A stretch of 64,000 bases of DNA. Source: Calliopum simillimum. Its lineage: Eukaryota; Arthropoda; Insecta; Diptera; Lauxaniidae. The translations under genes were made by a program, and so were the position numbers. This document shows, piece by piece, positions 33,921 to 45,169 of the stretch. The notes beneath the pieces are model-generated. The model was not told the origin of the DNA, did not search any database, and saw only the letters and a list, made by a program, of their open reading frames with translations. Where the stretch lies: contig OX638368.1 in assembly GCA_951812925.1 (NCBI GenBank), positions 3,844,001-3,908,000 on the forward strand, in the 5' to 3' direction. Position 1 is the first letter of the stretch, and the number at the start of each line of letters is the position of its first letter.

Positions 33921-34480
33921 TGGGAATAGTGTCGGGTGTGGGCACCTTTCTGTTCTCGAATCATAACTTTTGACCACATCAATATTATGCAAACATACTG
34001 GCGAAGAAAGTAATTTCGCGATTTCGTCTATTGGAAAAATAATATTAAAAAAATAGTAAAGTAATAATTTTTGACAAAAACAAATTTTGCGTCGGTTGTA
34101 GGCACCCTTAGATAATCGGCTAAAAATGGGAAAATATGAAATTATACGCAATCAAGTGGAGAAGAAAGTCAAATTAATTTATTTTGGAAACTTTGACTCA
34201 CACAAATTCAACAAATTCTGCTCAACGGCCTTAACAAAATCAGCGTCACTGCAGCAGACCTAATTATTTTCGGCATCAATGCCAGATCAATTGTTTTGCA
34301 GACTAAGCCGGCTAGATGACGAAATTTCTAGCCTTTTTTGACATTGCTCTTTTGTCAAGCATGAGCTTTTTGTACCAGTTCATGCCCGCCATCTGCTCCT
34401 CGGTTCACTTGTCTGGAAACTCAATACCGAGATTTTTAGGCCTAAATGCACATTATGTGGAAATATTCTCCGCACGCATG
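33921..34480 (-). mobile_element. pogo-like element family P, copy 2 (reverse, truncated)
   Basis: Starts after TA at 33919-33920 with the terminus TGGGAATAGTGTCGGGTGTG then GGCACC and the subterminal TAACTTTTGACCACATC. A second inner terminus CGTCGGTTGTAGGCACCC lies near 34090. The remainder is the reverse complement of 17640-18030, with the same transposase junction between HTH and C-terminal fragments. The far end is lost where the tRNA-Lys array begins at about 34488. Confidence 0.8.
34175..34440 (-). pseudogene. pogo-type transposase fragments, copy 2 of family P
   Basis: The minus strand encodes the same two pieces as 17654-17946: the CENP-B HTH helix region (visible as GAGTTTCCAGACAAGTGAAC reading leftward from about 34423, with the MAGMNWY-like stretch) and the C-terminal block around AGTGACGCTGATTTTGTTAA. 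Both copies lack the DDE core, and the bases at the junction correspond (GACTAAGCCGGCTAGATGAC here against its complement near 17765-17785). Substitutions and stops are present. It encodes no enzyme; it documents that an internally deleted version was mobilised in trans. Confidence 0.7.
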
Positions 34481-34487
34481 GTTCTGT

Positions 34488-35205
34488 CTTTTTTTCCTCC
34501 ATTAATGGTAATTGTCAGTAGAGCATGAGACTTTTAATCTCAGGGTCGTGGGTTTGTGCCCCAAGTTTGTCGCAACATTTGTATTTTTTTTTTTCCATAA
34601 ACGGTAATGGTCGTTAGATCATAGGACTCTTAATCTCAAGGTCGAGGTTTCGAGCCCTACGTTGGGCGCCACCTTTGTGTCTATGTTTCCTCCATTAATA
34701 ATAATGGTCGGTAGATCATAAGACTATTAATCTCTGGATCGTGAGTTCGTGCCCCACGTTGGCTAATGGTAATGGTCGGTAAAGCATGAGACTTAATATC
34801 AGGGTCTAGGGTTCGAGCCTTACGTTGGGCGCCACATTTGTGTCTCTTTTTCCTCTATCAATGGTAATGGTCGGTAGATCATAGGATTCTTAACCTCAGG
34901 GTCGTGAGTTCATGTCCCGCGTGAGACTTAACCTCAGGGTCGAAGATTCTAGCCCTACGTTGGGCGCCACCTTTGTGTCTATTTTTCCTCCATTAATGAT
35001 AATGGTCGGTAGATCATAGAACTATTAATCTCAGGGTAATGGTAGTGGTCGGAAAAGCATGAGACTTAATCTCAGGGTCTAGGGTTCGAGCTATACGTTG
35101 GGCGCTACATTTGTGTCTCTTTTTCCTCCATCAATGGTAATGGTCGGTAGATCATTGGACTCTTAATCTCAGGGTCGTGAGTTCGATCCCCACATTGGGC
35201 GCCAC
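34488..35205 (+). repeat. tandem array of ~9 tRNA-Lys(CTT)-derived units
   Basis: Units begin near 34506, 34602, 34698, 34764, 34859, 34921, 34994, 35038 and 35131. They resemble tRNA-Lys(CUU) from the D arm on (GGTAGAGCATGAGACT, then CTTAATCTCAGGGTCGTG, then GTTCGAGCCCCACGTTGGGC). Complete units end in GCGCCA (34671, 34833, 34969, 35204; GCGCTA at 35107), so the untemplated CCA is present. The 5' acceptor strand is replaced by TNAATGGTAATGG, so no cloverleaf closes. Two subtypes alternate: GTAGATCATA units, often 3'-truncated, and GCATGAGACTTA units missing two anticodon-loop bases. They are separated by the spacer CTTTTTCCTCCATCAATGG. Pseudogene array, not functional tRNAs. Confidence 0.88.
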
Positions 35206-37610
35206 AATTTATTCGTTAAGTTCATAATATTTTTTAAATCTCGCGACGACCTTGCTAAAAATAAATTTTAATAGCAAAAAAAAAAGAAGCATATTGCGAG
35301 CCTATCACAGAATTATCAATGTTGGCCAAATGAGGGTTGGGAAAAAAAATCCCCACAAATGCCCCCACATGGAAGATGTTTGCACCGGCTGTATGTTTAC
35401 AATGTAAACAGTGGTTTTAATAGCAAATGTTATCCATATTCGAGAAAAGCTGATTTTACGTCTAGAAAATTTTGTTTCCAGAACAATTTCGAAATGGACC
35501 TTTGCACAGTATCCCAAAGCGACAAATTCCAAAATTATCAGATAGATAGTTTTGGAATTTTTCAAGCTTATTCGAGCGGTAGTAGCAGAAAGTGCTGTTT
35601 ATCATTAGAAAGAAGCTTAGAGTGAACATCCTACTAGATGTGTGGTGACTTTGGATCCATTAAACTTAAAAATAGGTTCATATTGCTAGCAGCAATGAAA
35701 AGCAGCTTAAAAATCATTGAGGAAAGAACTGTAATCAGCGAACTTGTGATGTTTCACGGCTATAATAGTCACTTTAACTCGATCAGCTTTTGACAGCATT
35801 TGCTCCCACCAAATATTCTTGACACACACAAAGAGTTCAAAGTTGAATTTTTAATTACAACTTAAAGGCCACATAGAGAGCTACAACAAACTTGAGCAAC
35901 AACACTTGAAATTAAGTGAAACAAGTAGGGAATAACAACAGCAGCAAAAAGTAGCTACAATATAAAGATACGTCTATTTTTAAGACCCCTCTCTTCCCTG
36001 CTACAAGTAAACTTTTGCTTAATGTCAAATACACTACAGATGTTGGTGCTGCTGTTGCTGTTGTTGTTGGTAACTTTTTGTTGTAATTACTGTGACCAGC
36101 CGCGTAATTTTGGATTGTTGTTGCCTGCTTTGTTGCTGTTGTTGCTGTTACGTGTTACAAAAATTTCATTAAAAACTTTTCAATTTCAATTTGCAATTCA
36201 TTGGAGACTCATTCAACTCGATGCTGCTGCCGCCGCTGCTGTTGCTGAGCCTACAAATCAACGCGCGTGTTTCAAAAGGTGGCGAAGGCGACGTGAATGT
36301 AGTGGGTGTAAGTGTGATGAATTCACGTTCGATACTTTTAAGGCTGCTGCTACTGTGGTCACAAAAGAATTTCTGATAAATAGATGATTAACTGAATTCG
36401 CAATGCTTTTGGCTTTAATTTAACGCAACATTAAATGTGGGCTCGGCTATGATTCTTCGTCATGATATTGAGTCAAATGAATCAAAAGTTATTGTAAAGT
36501 TTTCTGTACATTCTGTTAAATCGAATGAAAAAAACGTAATCTTAAATTCAATGCAAAGTCTTTTGTGTCCTTGTTATCGGCTGCTATGAAGTATTTTTAG
36601 CTACCTACGCTCTTTTTGTGCCTAACGTTGTTGTTTCTAATTTTTATTTACAGTTCTTTGCGTCTTTTCAAAATTTTTTTCTAATAATTTTCCACAATTT
36701 GTTGTTGCTGCTTTATTCCTGGAAATCCTTGCTGCGCCTTTTGGGAAATTAAAACTCTTTTGATTTGAAATTTGTGCGAATTTATCTCAATTTTGCTTTC
36801 AGCTGCTTCACACACTGTCAGACGTTGTCATGGCTATTTAATAAATCATAAAGTTTTTCGTACTATAAAAGTCTATCATAACTTAGTATTTATGTTGCAT
36901 AGTTTTGGGTGCGCACTATTTAAAATTCCCTTTTATTTTTGCACACTAATAAAATCAACGATTTCAACGTTTCAATGCTTCATTCCGTAAAGGAGCAGCA
37001 GTTGACAGTTTTGTTAGCCACAAATTTTGGCAGCATTGAATTAACTTTTGAATTTGCATTGAAAAGCCACAAACGCATGCGTGCCCAAGCAAGCTTTGCC
37101 ACTTCCGGTTGCGCGTTGCATTGACCGGATTTTCCGGTGATCAATTTTGTTTTTGTGTATGTGTGCATGTGCTGTACAGTTGAGTGAGCAGCTGTAGCGC
37201 ATTAGAAAAAGTTGGGAAAAAACCTCAAAACTAAAATTTTGACTATTTGCATTAAAAGAAGAAAATTTCCAAATGCATATGCAATAAATCGGCATTAGCA
37301 AAAAAATTGTCAATTTTAGCAAACGAAGTGCAAATAAAATTTTTACAAAATTGAATATCGAAAGGAACTTCGCTGATGGAACTAAAATCTGCAATATTCA
37401 TGGAAAATTACTAGATGTAAAGGATAAAACTTTTTATTTCTTTTTCAAATAATATTCCTTAATGGAAATTAGTGAAAGATAATACATGCCTCAAAGCTTC
37501 GTTAGATCTTTTGAAGGAGCATTTGGTAAGAAAAAATTCCCATCGGAGGTAGAATTTGTTAAGGGTAGTCTCCTCGCGCTGCAGGATGATTTAATTTATT
37601 GCCTTTGAGA
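35206..37610. other. non-coding stretch
   Basis: Contains CTG/GTT triplet-rich DNA near 36040-36240 that yields Leu- and Ala-rich open frames, which I do not call. No transposon ends recognised. Confidence 0.45.
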
Positions 37611-37619
37611 TAAGTGCAC

Positions 37620-37925
37620 AACAAATAGTTTTTGTGTAAAATTCAAACCAAATTGGAATGAATACAGATCCACACCAAACTTAGTACACGTATAAAATCT
37701 GTGCTTCAATTTGGTATACAAACCCTTTATCATTGTTCGTATAAAATGTATACGCATAAAGAATTATCGCAATTTAAACTATTTCGGTTTAAATTTTATG
37801 GTATCACTATATAAAAATCTTTTACTATATAAATATCTTTTATACTTTTTTTGTATAAAATTTATATAGAAGTTCATATAAAATTAAAATTAAAATTTTT
37901 TATATAAAATTCATATTATGCCCAT
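37620..37925. repeat. dispersed repeat R1, copy 2 of 3
   Basis: Shares with 52910-53150 the ordered phrases AAATAGTTTTTGTGTAAAAT, CCACACCAAA, GTATACAAACC, TTTGGTTTAAATTT-like and TTTTATATAGAAGTTCATAT. Confidence 0.75.
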
Positions 37926-38179
37926 GTAAGCCAATCTATTACGCACAGTAAATTCCATCATAAAAAAAATATCATACAACTTTCAATAATTACATATATT
38001 AATTTTAAGAGGAACAAATTTCATAAACGAATAATGGAGCTTATAGATTTCATATGTGTTGATGTAAAATGATCGGTCTTTTTTAGTTTTTTGGCCATAT
38101 CTCACAATATATCTATTTTTCAAAAAACTCCTTTATGCAAAATTAAACTAAACTGTCAAATGCATAAAGTTTGTAAGCA

Positions 38180-38584
38180 CCCATTATGAGACTTGGTCGT
38201 TAAATGAGAATTTTCGGCTGTTGAACGCCCGCGTTCGGCAAAACCATTTTTTTACTCAACAGTGAGGCATCGAACGAAAGAAGTGTATAAGGCTTAAAAT
38301 GCTGAGAGTTGTCCGGAAAATACGTGTGAATTTTTTCAGAATTTTTTTGGACATAAAAAATTTTTTACTGTTAAATTTTTATAATTTTTTAAAAATTTTA
38401 AAATACAATAGCTCCAAAAAAATTCTGAAAAAATGCACACGTATTTCTTTGACAATTCTAAACATTTTATGCCTTGTTCACTTTTTTCGAAAGATGCCTT
38501 CCTCTTGAGTAAAAAAAAAGTTTTGCCCGCCAGAAGCGTTCAACAGCCGAAAATTCTCATTTAGCGACCAAGTCCCGTATTGGG
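38180..38584. mobile_element. 405-bp fold-back element
   Basis: The left arm from CCCATTATGAGACTTGGTCG and the right arm ending CGACCAAGTCCCGTATTGGG are inverted copies of about 170 bp with scattered mismatches and small indels. The centre is AT-rich. Matching internal phrases include GAGAATTTTCGGCTGTTGAA with its inverse, and ACGTGTGAATTTTTTCAGAA with its inverse. Non-coding. Confidence 0.83.
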
Positions 38585-39695
38585 TTTTTACAAATTTAAT
38601 GCTTTTTACAAAAAACAACTTTTATTTAAAAATAAATCCATTATTATTTTTTTTTTTTTTTTTTTTTGAAAATAAGTTAGATCTTAAATGATCTGTTTCA
38701 AACCATAATTCTAAATCACACCAGTTTCGAAGCTGCTGTAAAGCAACATTCGCATTAACGAAGCAGCAACAGCAGCACACCTTATAAAATCTACCCCTAC
38801 CTACCTTACGCTTCAAGCTCCTCCTTTTCATTAAAAGTAAGCGCTCACACTTTTACTTTCCCTTCTTTCCAAAAGATGCTCTCTTTCCAATATCCTTTTA
38901 CATATAATGCAGCTATCTGTGCAACTGCATGAAAATCCTTTTATTTATGATGTTCAGAGCCGGTGTTCGAAATGTTGGCGGCAATGTGTGCAACTTTGTC
39001 TGTCTCACTGTCTGTTTGTCTCTCTCTATATGTGTCTGTTTGGGTGTAACTGCTCTTGTTGGCGCTGCTCAGTAGACCGTAAATTATCAACTTTTTATTG
39101 GATCCATTTAATGGATGCAAAATTGAGAATCGCTTCTGTGGAGTGGCAAGTCGGTTAGTTACTTTGTATATCTCTGTTTGTGTGTGTGTGCTTGGTTTGC
39201 TTCTAAAAATATGAGTGTATGCTGTAGATAACAATAAATACTTAAGTACCAATGCTATGTTTAATAGTTTTTTTAATTGTGTTACTGCCGTCTCTGTGCA
39301 GCGCATAAAAAAAGTAATTTAACTGATTTCATCAAAATTTCATCATAAATTATTTCAAAATTAGTAAAGTTGAAATTTTTGTAGGACGGAAAAAGGTAAA
39401 AGTTACTTTATCAACAGTTTTTAAGCGTAAAAAGTCTTTTAGTTGTTTCTAAATGTTTTCATAATCTTCTTATTTCAATGAATTGGCTTGAATGGGAACT
39501 GTGACATTTCCTTTACCATTTTCATCTTTTAATTTAAACTATAAATGTACAATCTTACGAGTATGTTATATTTATGTAAATACTGAAAAAATTAAATTTT
39601 CTTTTCAATTGTGGAAACTTACAAAATATTATAATTCGAATTATAAAACTTCAATAAGAATAAAAGATATATATAATAAATATATATATTTTTTT
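38585..39695. other. non-coding stretch
   Basis: Poly-T near 38650. No gene supported. Confidence 0.45.
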
Positions 39696-39965
39696 GTTGC
39701 ACTTGGCGCCCAACGTGGGCGTGATAAGTTTGTAATTTCAATAAGAAACAGCAAAATTGTAAAATTTTTATAAATAAAGAATATAAAATATTTAAACAAT
39801 TAACTTTTGTTGCACTTGGCGCTCAACGTGGGCGTGATAAATTTGTGATTTCAATAAAAATCTACAAAATTGTAAAATTTTTATAAATAAAAGCTATAAA
39901 ATATTTTATAAATTAACTTTTGTTACACTTGGCGCCCAACGTAGGAGCGAAAAGTGTACTGCTGA
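39696..39965. repeat. ~117-bp tandem repeat carrying the tRNA-Lys primer-binding sequence
   Basis: TTGGCGCCCAACGTGGGCG (about 39705), TTGGCGCTCAACGTGGGCG (about 39819) and TTGGCGCCCAACGTAGGAG (about 39933) each follow TTTGTTGCAC or TTTGTTACAC. Between them lie matched AT-rich spacers (TGTAAAATTTTTATAAATAA). The core is the exact complement of the tRNA-Lys(CUU) 3' end including CCA, as used in retroelement primer-binding sites. Confidence 0.82.
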
Positions 39966-40945
39966 GTTTAAATCAAGCAAGCATGTTATATTGCTAAATG
40001 AATAGAAGCAGAAAATAATATAACTGCTACAATGTTCATTTATTTTTCACTAAATTTCTTGCTAATAACTTAAATTTGATTAATGGCTGCTTAAACAATT
40101 TGGAACTCAGAGCTTAACAAAGAATAGATACAAAATGGATTACTTTACACCAACTTGCGGCAGATTACAAAAACATTTTCTCTTTGTTTTTGTCTTAATT
40201 TACAGAAAAATATATATTTCGAATGCTTCAGAGGCCTTACCACCCACGTAATTGAACTGAAATTTTCAGTGATAAGCTGCCATTCAAGTAAGTAAACACA
40301 TAAATATACAAAAGCAATTCAATCAGCTGTTGCGACAACAAGTATAAGTTGGTATGATTACAAAAGCATATCACACAACACAGTTAGAAAAAGAAAAACA
40401 TAATATTATTATTTATTTACATGAAACTTGCGTGTTAACTCTACAGAAACGTCAACATACTCGTATTTAATGTCAAGAAATCATTCAAATAAAATAATCA
40501 AGTAAACAAGGAGATTGCCGACATATCCTGACAAGTGTATAGTAAAAAGAAAGAAAAGCAACACGCAACTACATACACATTTGCCAAGCGTTGACATGTG
40601 TGCTGACATTTGTATTTTGCTTTCTTTCAATTGCGCCAAAGCATAAAATTACATAAAGTTTTGTTTTTCTGCTTAACTATGCTGTTGTTTACTGTTAGCA
40701 TTTGAATATTTCAATAAACTCTGAAATGATACATAATTTTTTGTATTTATTTTGCTGTAGAGAAAATATTTGAGTCTAAAATGCATTGTGAAAAATTTTT
40801 TATAATTTTTAAACTTCAGCGTACTGTAAGCTATTGCAAGCGGCCATCTATCAAAAATCAGTTTTTAATGCAGTTTAATATAAACAAATCAAAAAAATTA
40901 AGAGCTGGTGCACGGTACATATCCAAAAATTTTTATCAAAGTTAT
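39966..40945. other. non-coding stretch
   Basis: AT-rich; nothing recognised. Confidence 0.45.
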
Positions 40946-41054
40946 TGGGGGTTATCGTGAATCAAGATTCCCGGGGAATTTTCTTTAACTGCAATGGAGA
41001 ATGCACTGCAGTCTAAGAAAATTCCCCGGGAATCTTGATTCACGATAACCCCCA
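40946..41054. mobile_element. 109-bp palindromic MITE, intact
   Basis: Arms 40946-40985 and 41015-41054 are perfect 40-bp inverted repeats (TGGGGGTTATCGTGAATCAA outward), and pairing partly resumes in the 29-base loop (CTGCA/TGCAG). The bases TTAT lie on both sides, a candidate target duplication. The degenerate sister is at 31645-31754. Too small to code. Confidence 0.9.
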
Positions 41055-41370
41055 TTATATATCAAAGTTATTATATTAACAGAGTTAAAAAAACAAAATT
41101 TCTTTGTCTAGACGCTATTGGCTTTCAATAGTATGTTAAATATTTTTTTGCGATATTTCCTATTTTAAATAGCACAAAAAACAGCTTTGTTATGTCTGCA
41201 TCTAGAACACTTAATTTATTTACTTTACTCAACACGACGTACGATTTACTTTTATTAAGTGGCATCTCAAGTGTACACTACATAATTGCATGTCACTCAT
41301 ACGACATGTTATACAAACAAATAATTCAACTAAAGTAAAGTTTTTACTGTTTGTGTTTAAAATTTTCTAG

Positions 41371-41446
41371 ACAGTTTAATGTATGTATGTATGTATGTAT
41401 TCTCCTTTAACTCCTAGGAGGAGCATAGGGCCAATACAGTTTAATG
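41371..41446 (-). mobile_element. 54-bp retroposed insertion with 11-bp target duplication
   Basis: ACAGTTTAATG at 41371-41381 and 41436-41446 flanks a 54-bp insert made of TATGTATGTATG repeats plus CTCCTTTAACTCCTAGGAGG AGCATAGGGCC. On the minus strand the tetranucleotide run forms a 3' tail, as in 5'-truncated LINEs of clades whose 3' ends are microsatellites. The parent element is not identified. Confidence 0.65.
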
Positions 41447-42477
41447 ACTTGTGCATATTTTTTTTTTTTTCACTCCATAATATCTGCATTTAAAGTGTTT
41501 TCCCATTATGTTAAACAGTTGTTCACCCTTGAGCCAATTTTTCTTTATAAAATTGGCATAAACCACAGCAAACCAAATTTTATATTTTATTTTTTTTCAC
41601 CAACATCACTTATCTATGTTTTTTCACTGCTGCTTCTTCTCATTCGACTATTTTGTTAATATTTAAGTGAAATGAAAAACGAAGAAGAAAAAACTGAAAT
41701 TTTTGGGTCAAGGTTAAATTATGAGCAGTCATCCATCAACATAAGCCACCACCAGCACCACCATTGCCACAATGAACAACGATAAACAAAACATTAAAAA
41801 AACGAAACCCAAATATTCGCATGCTGTCCGGCTTGCTTTGGTCCTAGTGGTGCGGGAATTGTTGTTTTTGTAGCAGTCACTGTTATGTGGGTCATATGTA
41901 CTACGTACACTGCCGCCTGGTCCATGCTGTTTGTTGTTAGAATTGTATTGCTGTGTTGTGTATTTATTGTAGTGTAGTGCTTTTTTATGTTTTATGAATG
42001 TATGTGTACGATTCTCCTGTTTTTCGCATTTTTTCGTTTTCGTTGTGGGAAAAATTGATTTATTACCTGCAGCATTTGTACGGCCATGTAGTGGTGGAGT
42101 CTATGAAATTTGATATTCACAGAATATTTGATTTCGTTGTTTTCTTTGCTGTACCTGTGTGTGTTGGTATTGGTTTATCTTGACTTTTGCTTTTTCTCTC
42201 ATGAGACATATTTTGGCTTCCTCATGCGAGCCACGCGCTGTTTAGTGATTGAGTTGAAAATATAATTCGTTGTAACTCTTGTGGAGGCTGTGATTTTGCG
42301 TATTGAGTTGCGTTATTTGATTTTGTTTCTCGGAAAATGTGAATTTAATGAATTTATTTTTGTGTTTGCATCGTATTTAAAATTAAATTGTTGGAAGTAT
42401 TTTTTTAGAAATTAAAATCGCACTAGTTTTTACACTTTTGAGAATATTTGGCTGAATTTCGATTATAAAAATTATGA
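41447..42477. other. non-coding stretch
   Basis: No gene or repeat supported. An ACTCATACGACATGTTATAC motif lies just upstream at 41295. Confidence 0.45.
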
Positions 42478-43315
42478 AGAGTAGGACCGATGGAGTCAAT
42501 TTTATCAATAGCCCAATCTTTTGTCTAGTTTTTTTGCTAGAAGTCCATAATGGACTATGCCTAAAGCTAGAATAAAATCACTTAAAATATCAATTGTATC
42601 AAAAGTGGACCAAATGTAATGAATAGTTGGTCAATTGTATTAACAATGGTCCAAATGCAATACATAGTCCGTCTTTAGAACCAAAAGTTGTCTAATTGTG
42701 TATCAATTATACACTGCTACGTTCTGTTTGGCATTTCGTCGATTCTGAAGAAGAGCAAAAGATAGCGTATCGGTCTAGTGACTTGCGCTGCTTCGAGAGA
42801 CCGAGGTTCAAATCCTCCACTCAGTGATTTTCAATTCCACTTTTTAAATTTCTATTAATTTGTACATACTTTGTCTGAAGAGTCCTCGGAGCAGAAAATG
42901 ATATGTCCAACATAGCCAAGGTATAACTTATTAAAAAATTATCATCCACACTGAGGTTCGAACTCGGAGCACATTGCTCAGAAATATATTACAAACTCTT
43001 TAGCTCATGAAACCTTTTGACATTTTTGTATAAAATTTGAATTTCAAATTAAATTTGTTGAAATTTATAAATAAAATAAAAAAAATTGGCCTTTTTCTGG
43101 TCCAAATGTAATGCACAAGGAGTCAATTGACCTTTTTCTGGTCCAATTTTAATGCAAAAGGAGACAATTGATCCCGCCCAATGACAAATAATGTAAAACG
43201 TAAATAAAACTTTATACGTGATGGGAACAGAATGCGAACTAGTCGGTTTCTCCTATGGAGTAGTTTGCAGAACTAGTTTTGGAATAGTCCGTAGTCCTGC
43301 AGGGTAGTTCTTCAA
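42478..43315. repeat. 840-bp dispersed repeat E, copy 2
   Basis: Second copy of 31802-32640. The tRNA-like forward part (GATAGCGTATCGGTCTAGTG ... GAGGTTCAAATCCTCCACTC, 42758-42828) and the reverse part (CACTGAGGTTCGAACTCGGA near 42950) are retained, as are the doubled GGTCCAAATGTAATGC phrases and the ending GTCCTGCAGGGTAG. Divergence between copies is moderate. Confidence 0.75.
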
Positions 43316-43445
43316 TTCATAGAAGTATATAAAAGAAACATATAAATTCCTTTCAAAAGACAATAGAACAATTAGTAATTAAAAATAGAATCCTCTTAAC
43401 TATTTAAGAAGAAAAACAACTGATAAATAAGATTTATTTAAACTA

Positions 43446-43472
43446 TTTTTGACTTCTACGCCCCATGTTGGG
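43446..43472 (+). repeat. tRNA-Lys 3'-end-like fragment with CCA
   Basis: TACGCCCCATGTTGGGTGCCA matches the tRNA-Lys 3' arm plus CCA with a few changes. No tRNA body precedes it. Confidence 0.45.
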
Positions 43473-43649
43473 TGCCAATATAATGGTAACCGACTAGAGA
43501 TATTTTTGCAATTCAAAAATGTATTTTAAAAAACAGATGCATAAAATTCTTTCAAGAAACAATAAGTATTAGAATCGCCAAATGATCAAAATTCGACCAA
43601 AATTGAATTAAATTATTTTGGTACTTTTGGTCACTTCGTATTATTTTTG

Positions 43650-43715
43650 CTAGAAAATAGAAAAGCTCATTTATCATCCCTGGTACAATGACAAATGCAA
43701 AACGTAAACAAAACA
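43650..43715. repeat. short dispersed repeat, inverse of 61740-61800
   Basis: TTTATCATCCCTGGTACAAT then GACAAATGCAAAACG is matched by the reverse complement of 61741-61800 (GTCATTGCACCAGGGATGAT). The AATGACAAA...GTAAAACG part also resembles the end of repeat E. Confidence 0.6.
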
Positions 43716-45169
43716 AAAACACAACTAGCGCTATGCTTTTTGTTTTTCTCTTTGTGTTTTATCCTCTTTTCAGCTCTTTGTGACAGCGTATTTTGTTGCT
43801 ATTAATATTGAAAAATTTGTTTTTAGGTTTAGCAGGCAACATATTGAAATAGTTTAAACTTTGTGCACATCTACACACAAATACCTTTTTAATGGTGTAT
43901 AATTCAAAGTCATACTCCATTCCTAACAGGATAAAAAAAGGAGGACTAATTAAAAAAACAAAACAGATAATGTTTTCACGCGATTTTTAACTATTTTTTG
44001 CAAATTTTCGAGCTATATCATTTGTTATCTAGGTAACCTCCGACGAAAATTTGAAAAACTTTAGGTATTTTCACATAAAAGTTCCACTTGGGACCAATGG
44101 TCTAACTTTTCTATCACTCAATTTTTTCATAAAGCTGATTCTGTCAAAAAAAAGCATATTAGATAAAATACATAAGCACAAACATTCATAACAATTCCGA
44201 AATTTTCCAAAAAAGTAATGACAAATTAAGGATATTAAAGATTTTACTCAATTACCACTTATTCTCTTAAAAATAAAATGTAAGCTCTATGCGCCATAAA
44301 GTATGCAATAAACAAACAACATGAAAAATTAAATTAAATTTACTTTTAACGATTTCCTAATAAAATAATTTGAGACATTAATAACAAAAGCAACAAAAAC
44401 AACAGCATAATGGGCAACACATTAATTGAACAAATTTATAGCAAATGACGCACGATAATCGACTTTGTATCCTTGGGTGCACAACTATGTTGTTGTTGAT
44501 ATGGCTGCCACTGCTGTTGTTTTCATTAATGTCGCTCCCAAACTTTGCTGGTGCATATAAATAATAGGGAGTACACCAATGAAAGCATTGACGACAACAG
44601 AAATTATAAGAGCAACACCATCACCAACAGCAATAACAATAACAATTACCAAAAGTGCCAACATAATACTTAGTTAAATGAAAATATGTAAATATAAAAT
44701 AATAATAATAACGATATTACTTATGTAGAGGAGTATAGCGACAGAACTTCGGATGTACAACAGGACAATCAAACAAATACAAATGCATTACGCACACATT
44801 AGAATACTCGACAATCAGACAGACACAAATACGAAAATACAAAAGAAAAGTTTGCAATTAGAACAGCAGTGGTAGCAGCAGCCGCAGGATGCAACAACAT
44901 CAATTTGCTAGTGCTGTGCTAAAATAATTTATAATGTTAATGCACTTTAGAGAGGGGAGACTTGACTACACTACACTCATACATTGTGAGAAAGCTGCTT
45001 TATGCAAATATGTGTGTGTTAGGGTTGCCAATTTTCATAGCACTTGCTGATTCCGAGATTTTCGGAAGATGCAGAAGCAATTAAGGTTTTACTTTTGAAA
45101 ATACTTTTCAACAAAACATAACAAAAGCTGGCCAAACATTTAATACCCTACACTGCAGTATTTTTAAAA
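43716..45169. other. non-coding stretch
   Basis: CAACAA/CAGCAA-type simple sequence near 44400 and 44620. No gene supported. Confidence 0.45.

Noticed and set aside
34488..35205. Functional tRNA-Lys genes
   Set aside because: The 5' acceptor strand is missing in every unit, several units lack anticodon-loop bases, and CCA is encoded.
36022..36387. Leu- and Ala-rich 121-codon open frame
   Set aside because: Arises from CTG/GTT/GCT triplet repeats; no secretion-protein features beyond the repeat.
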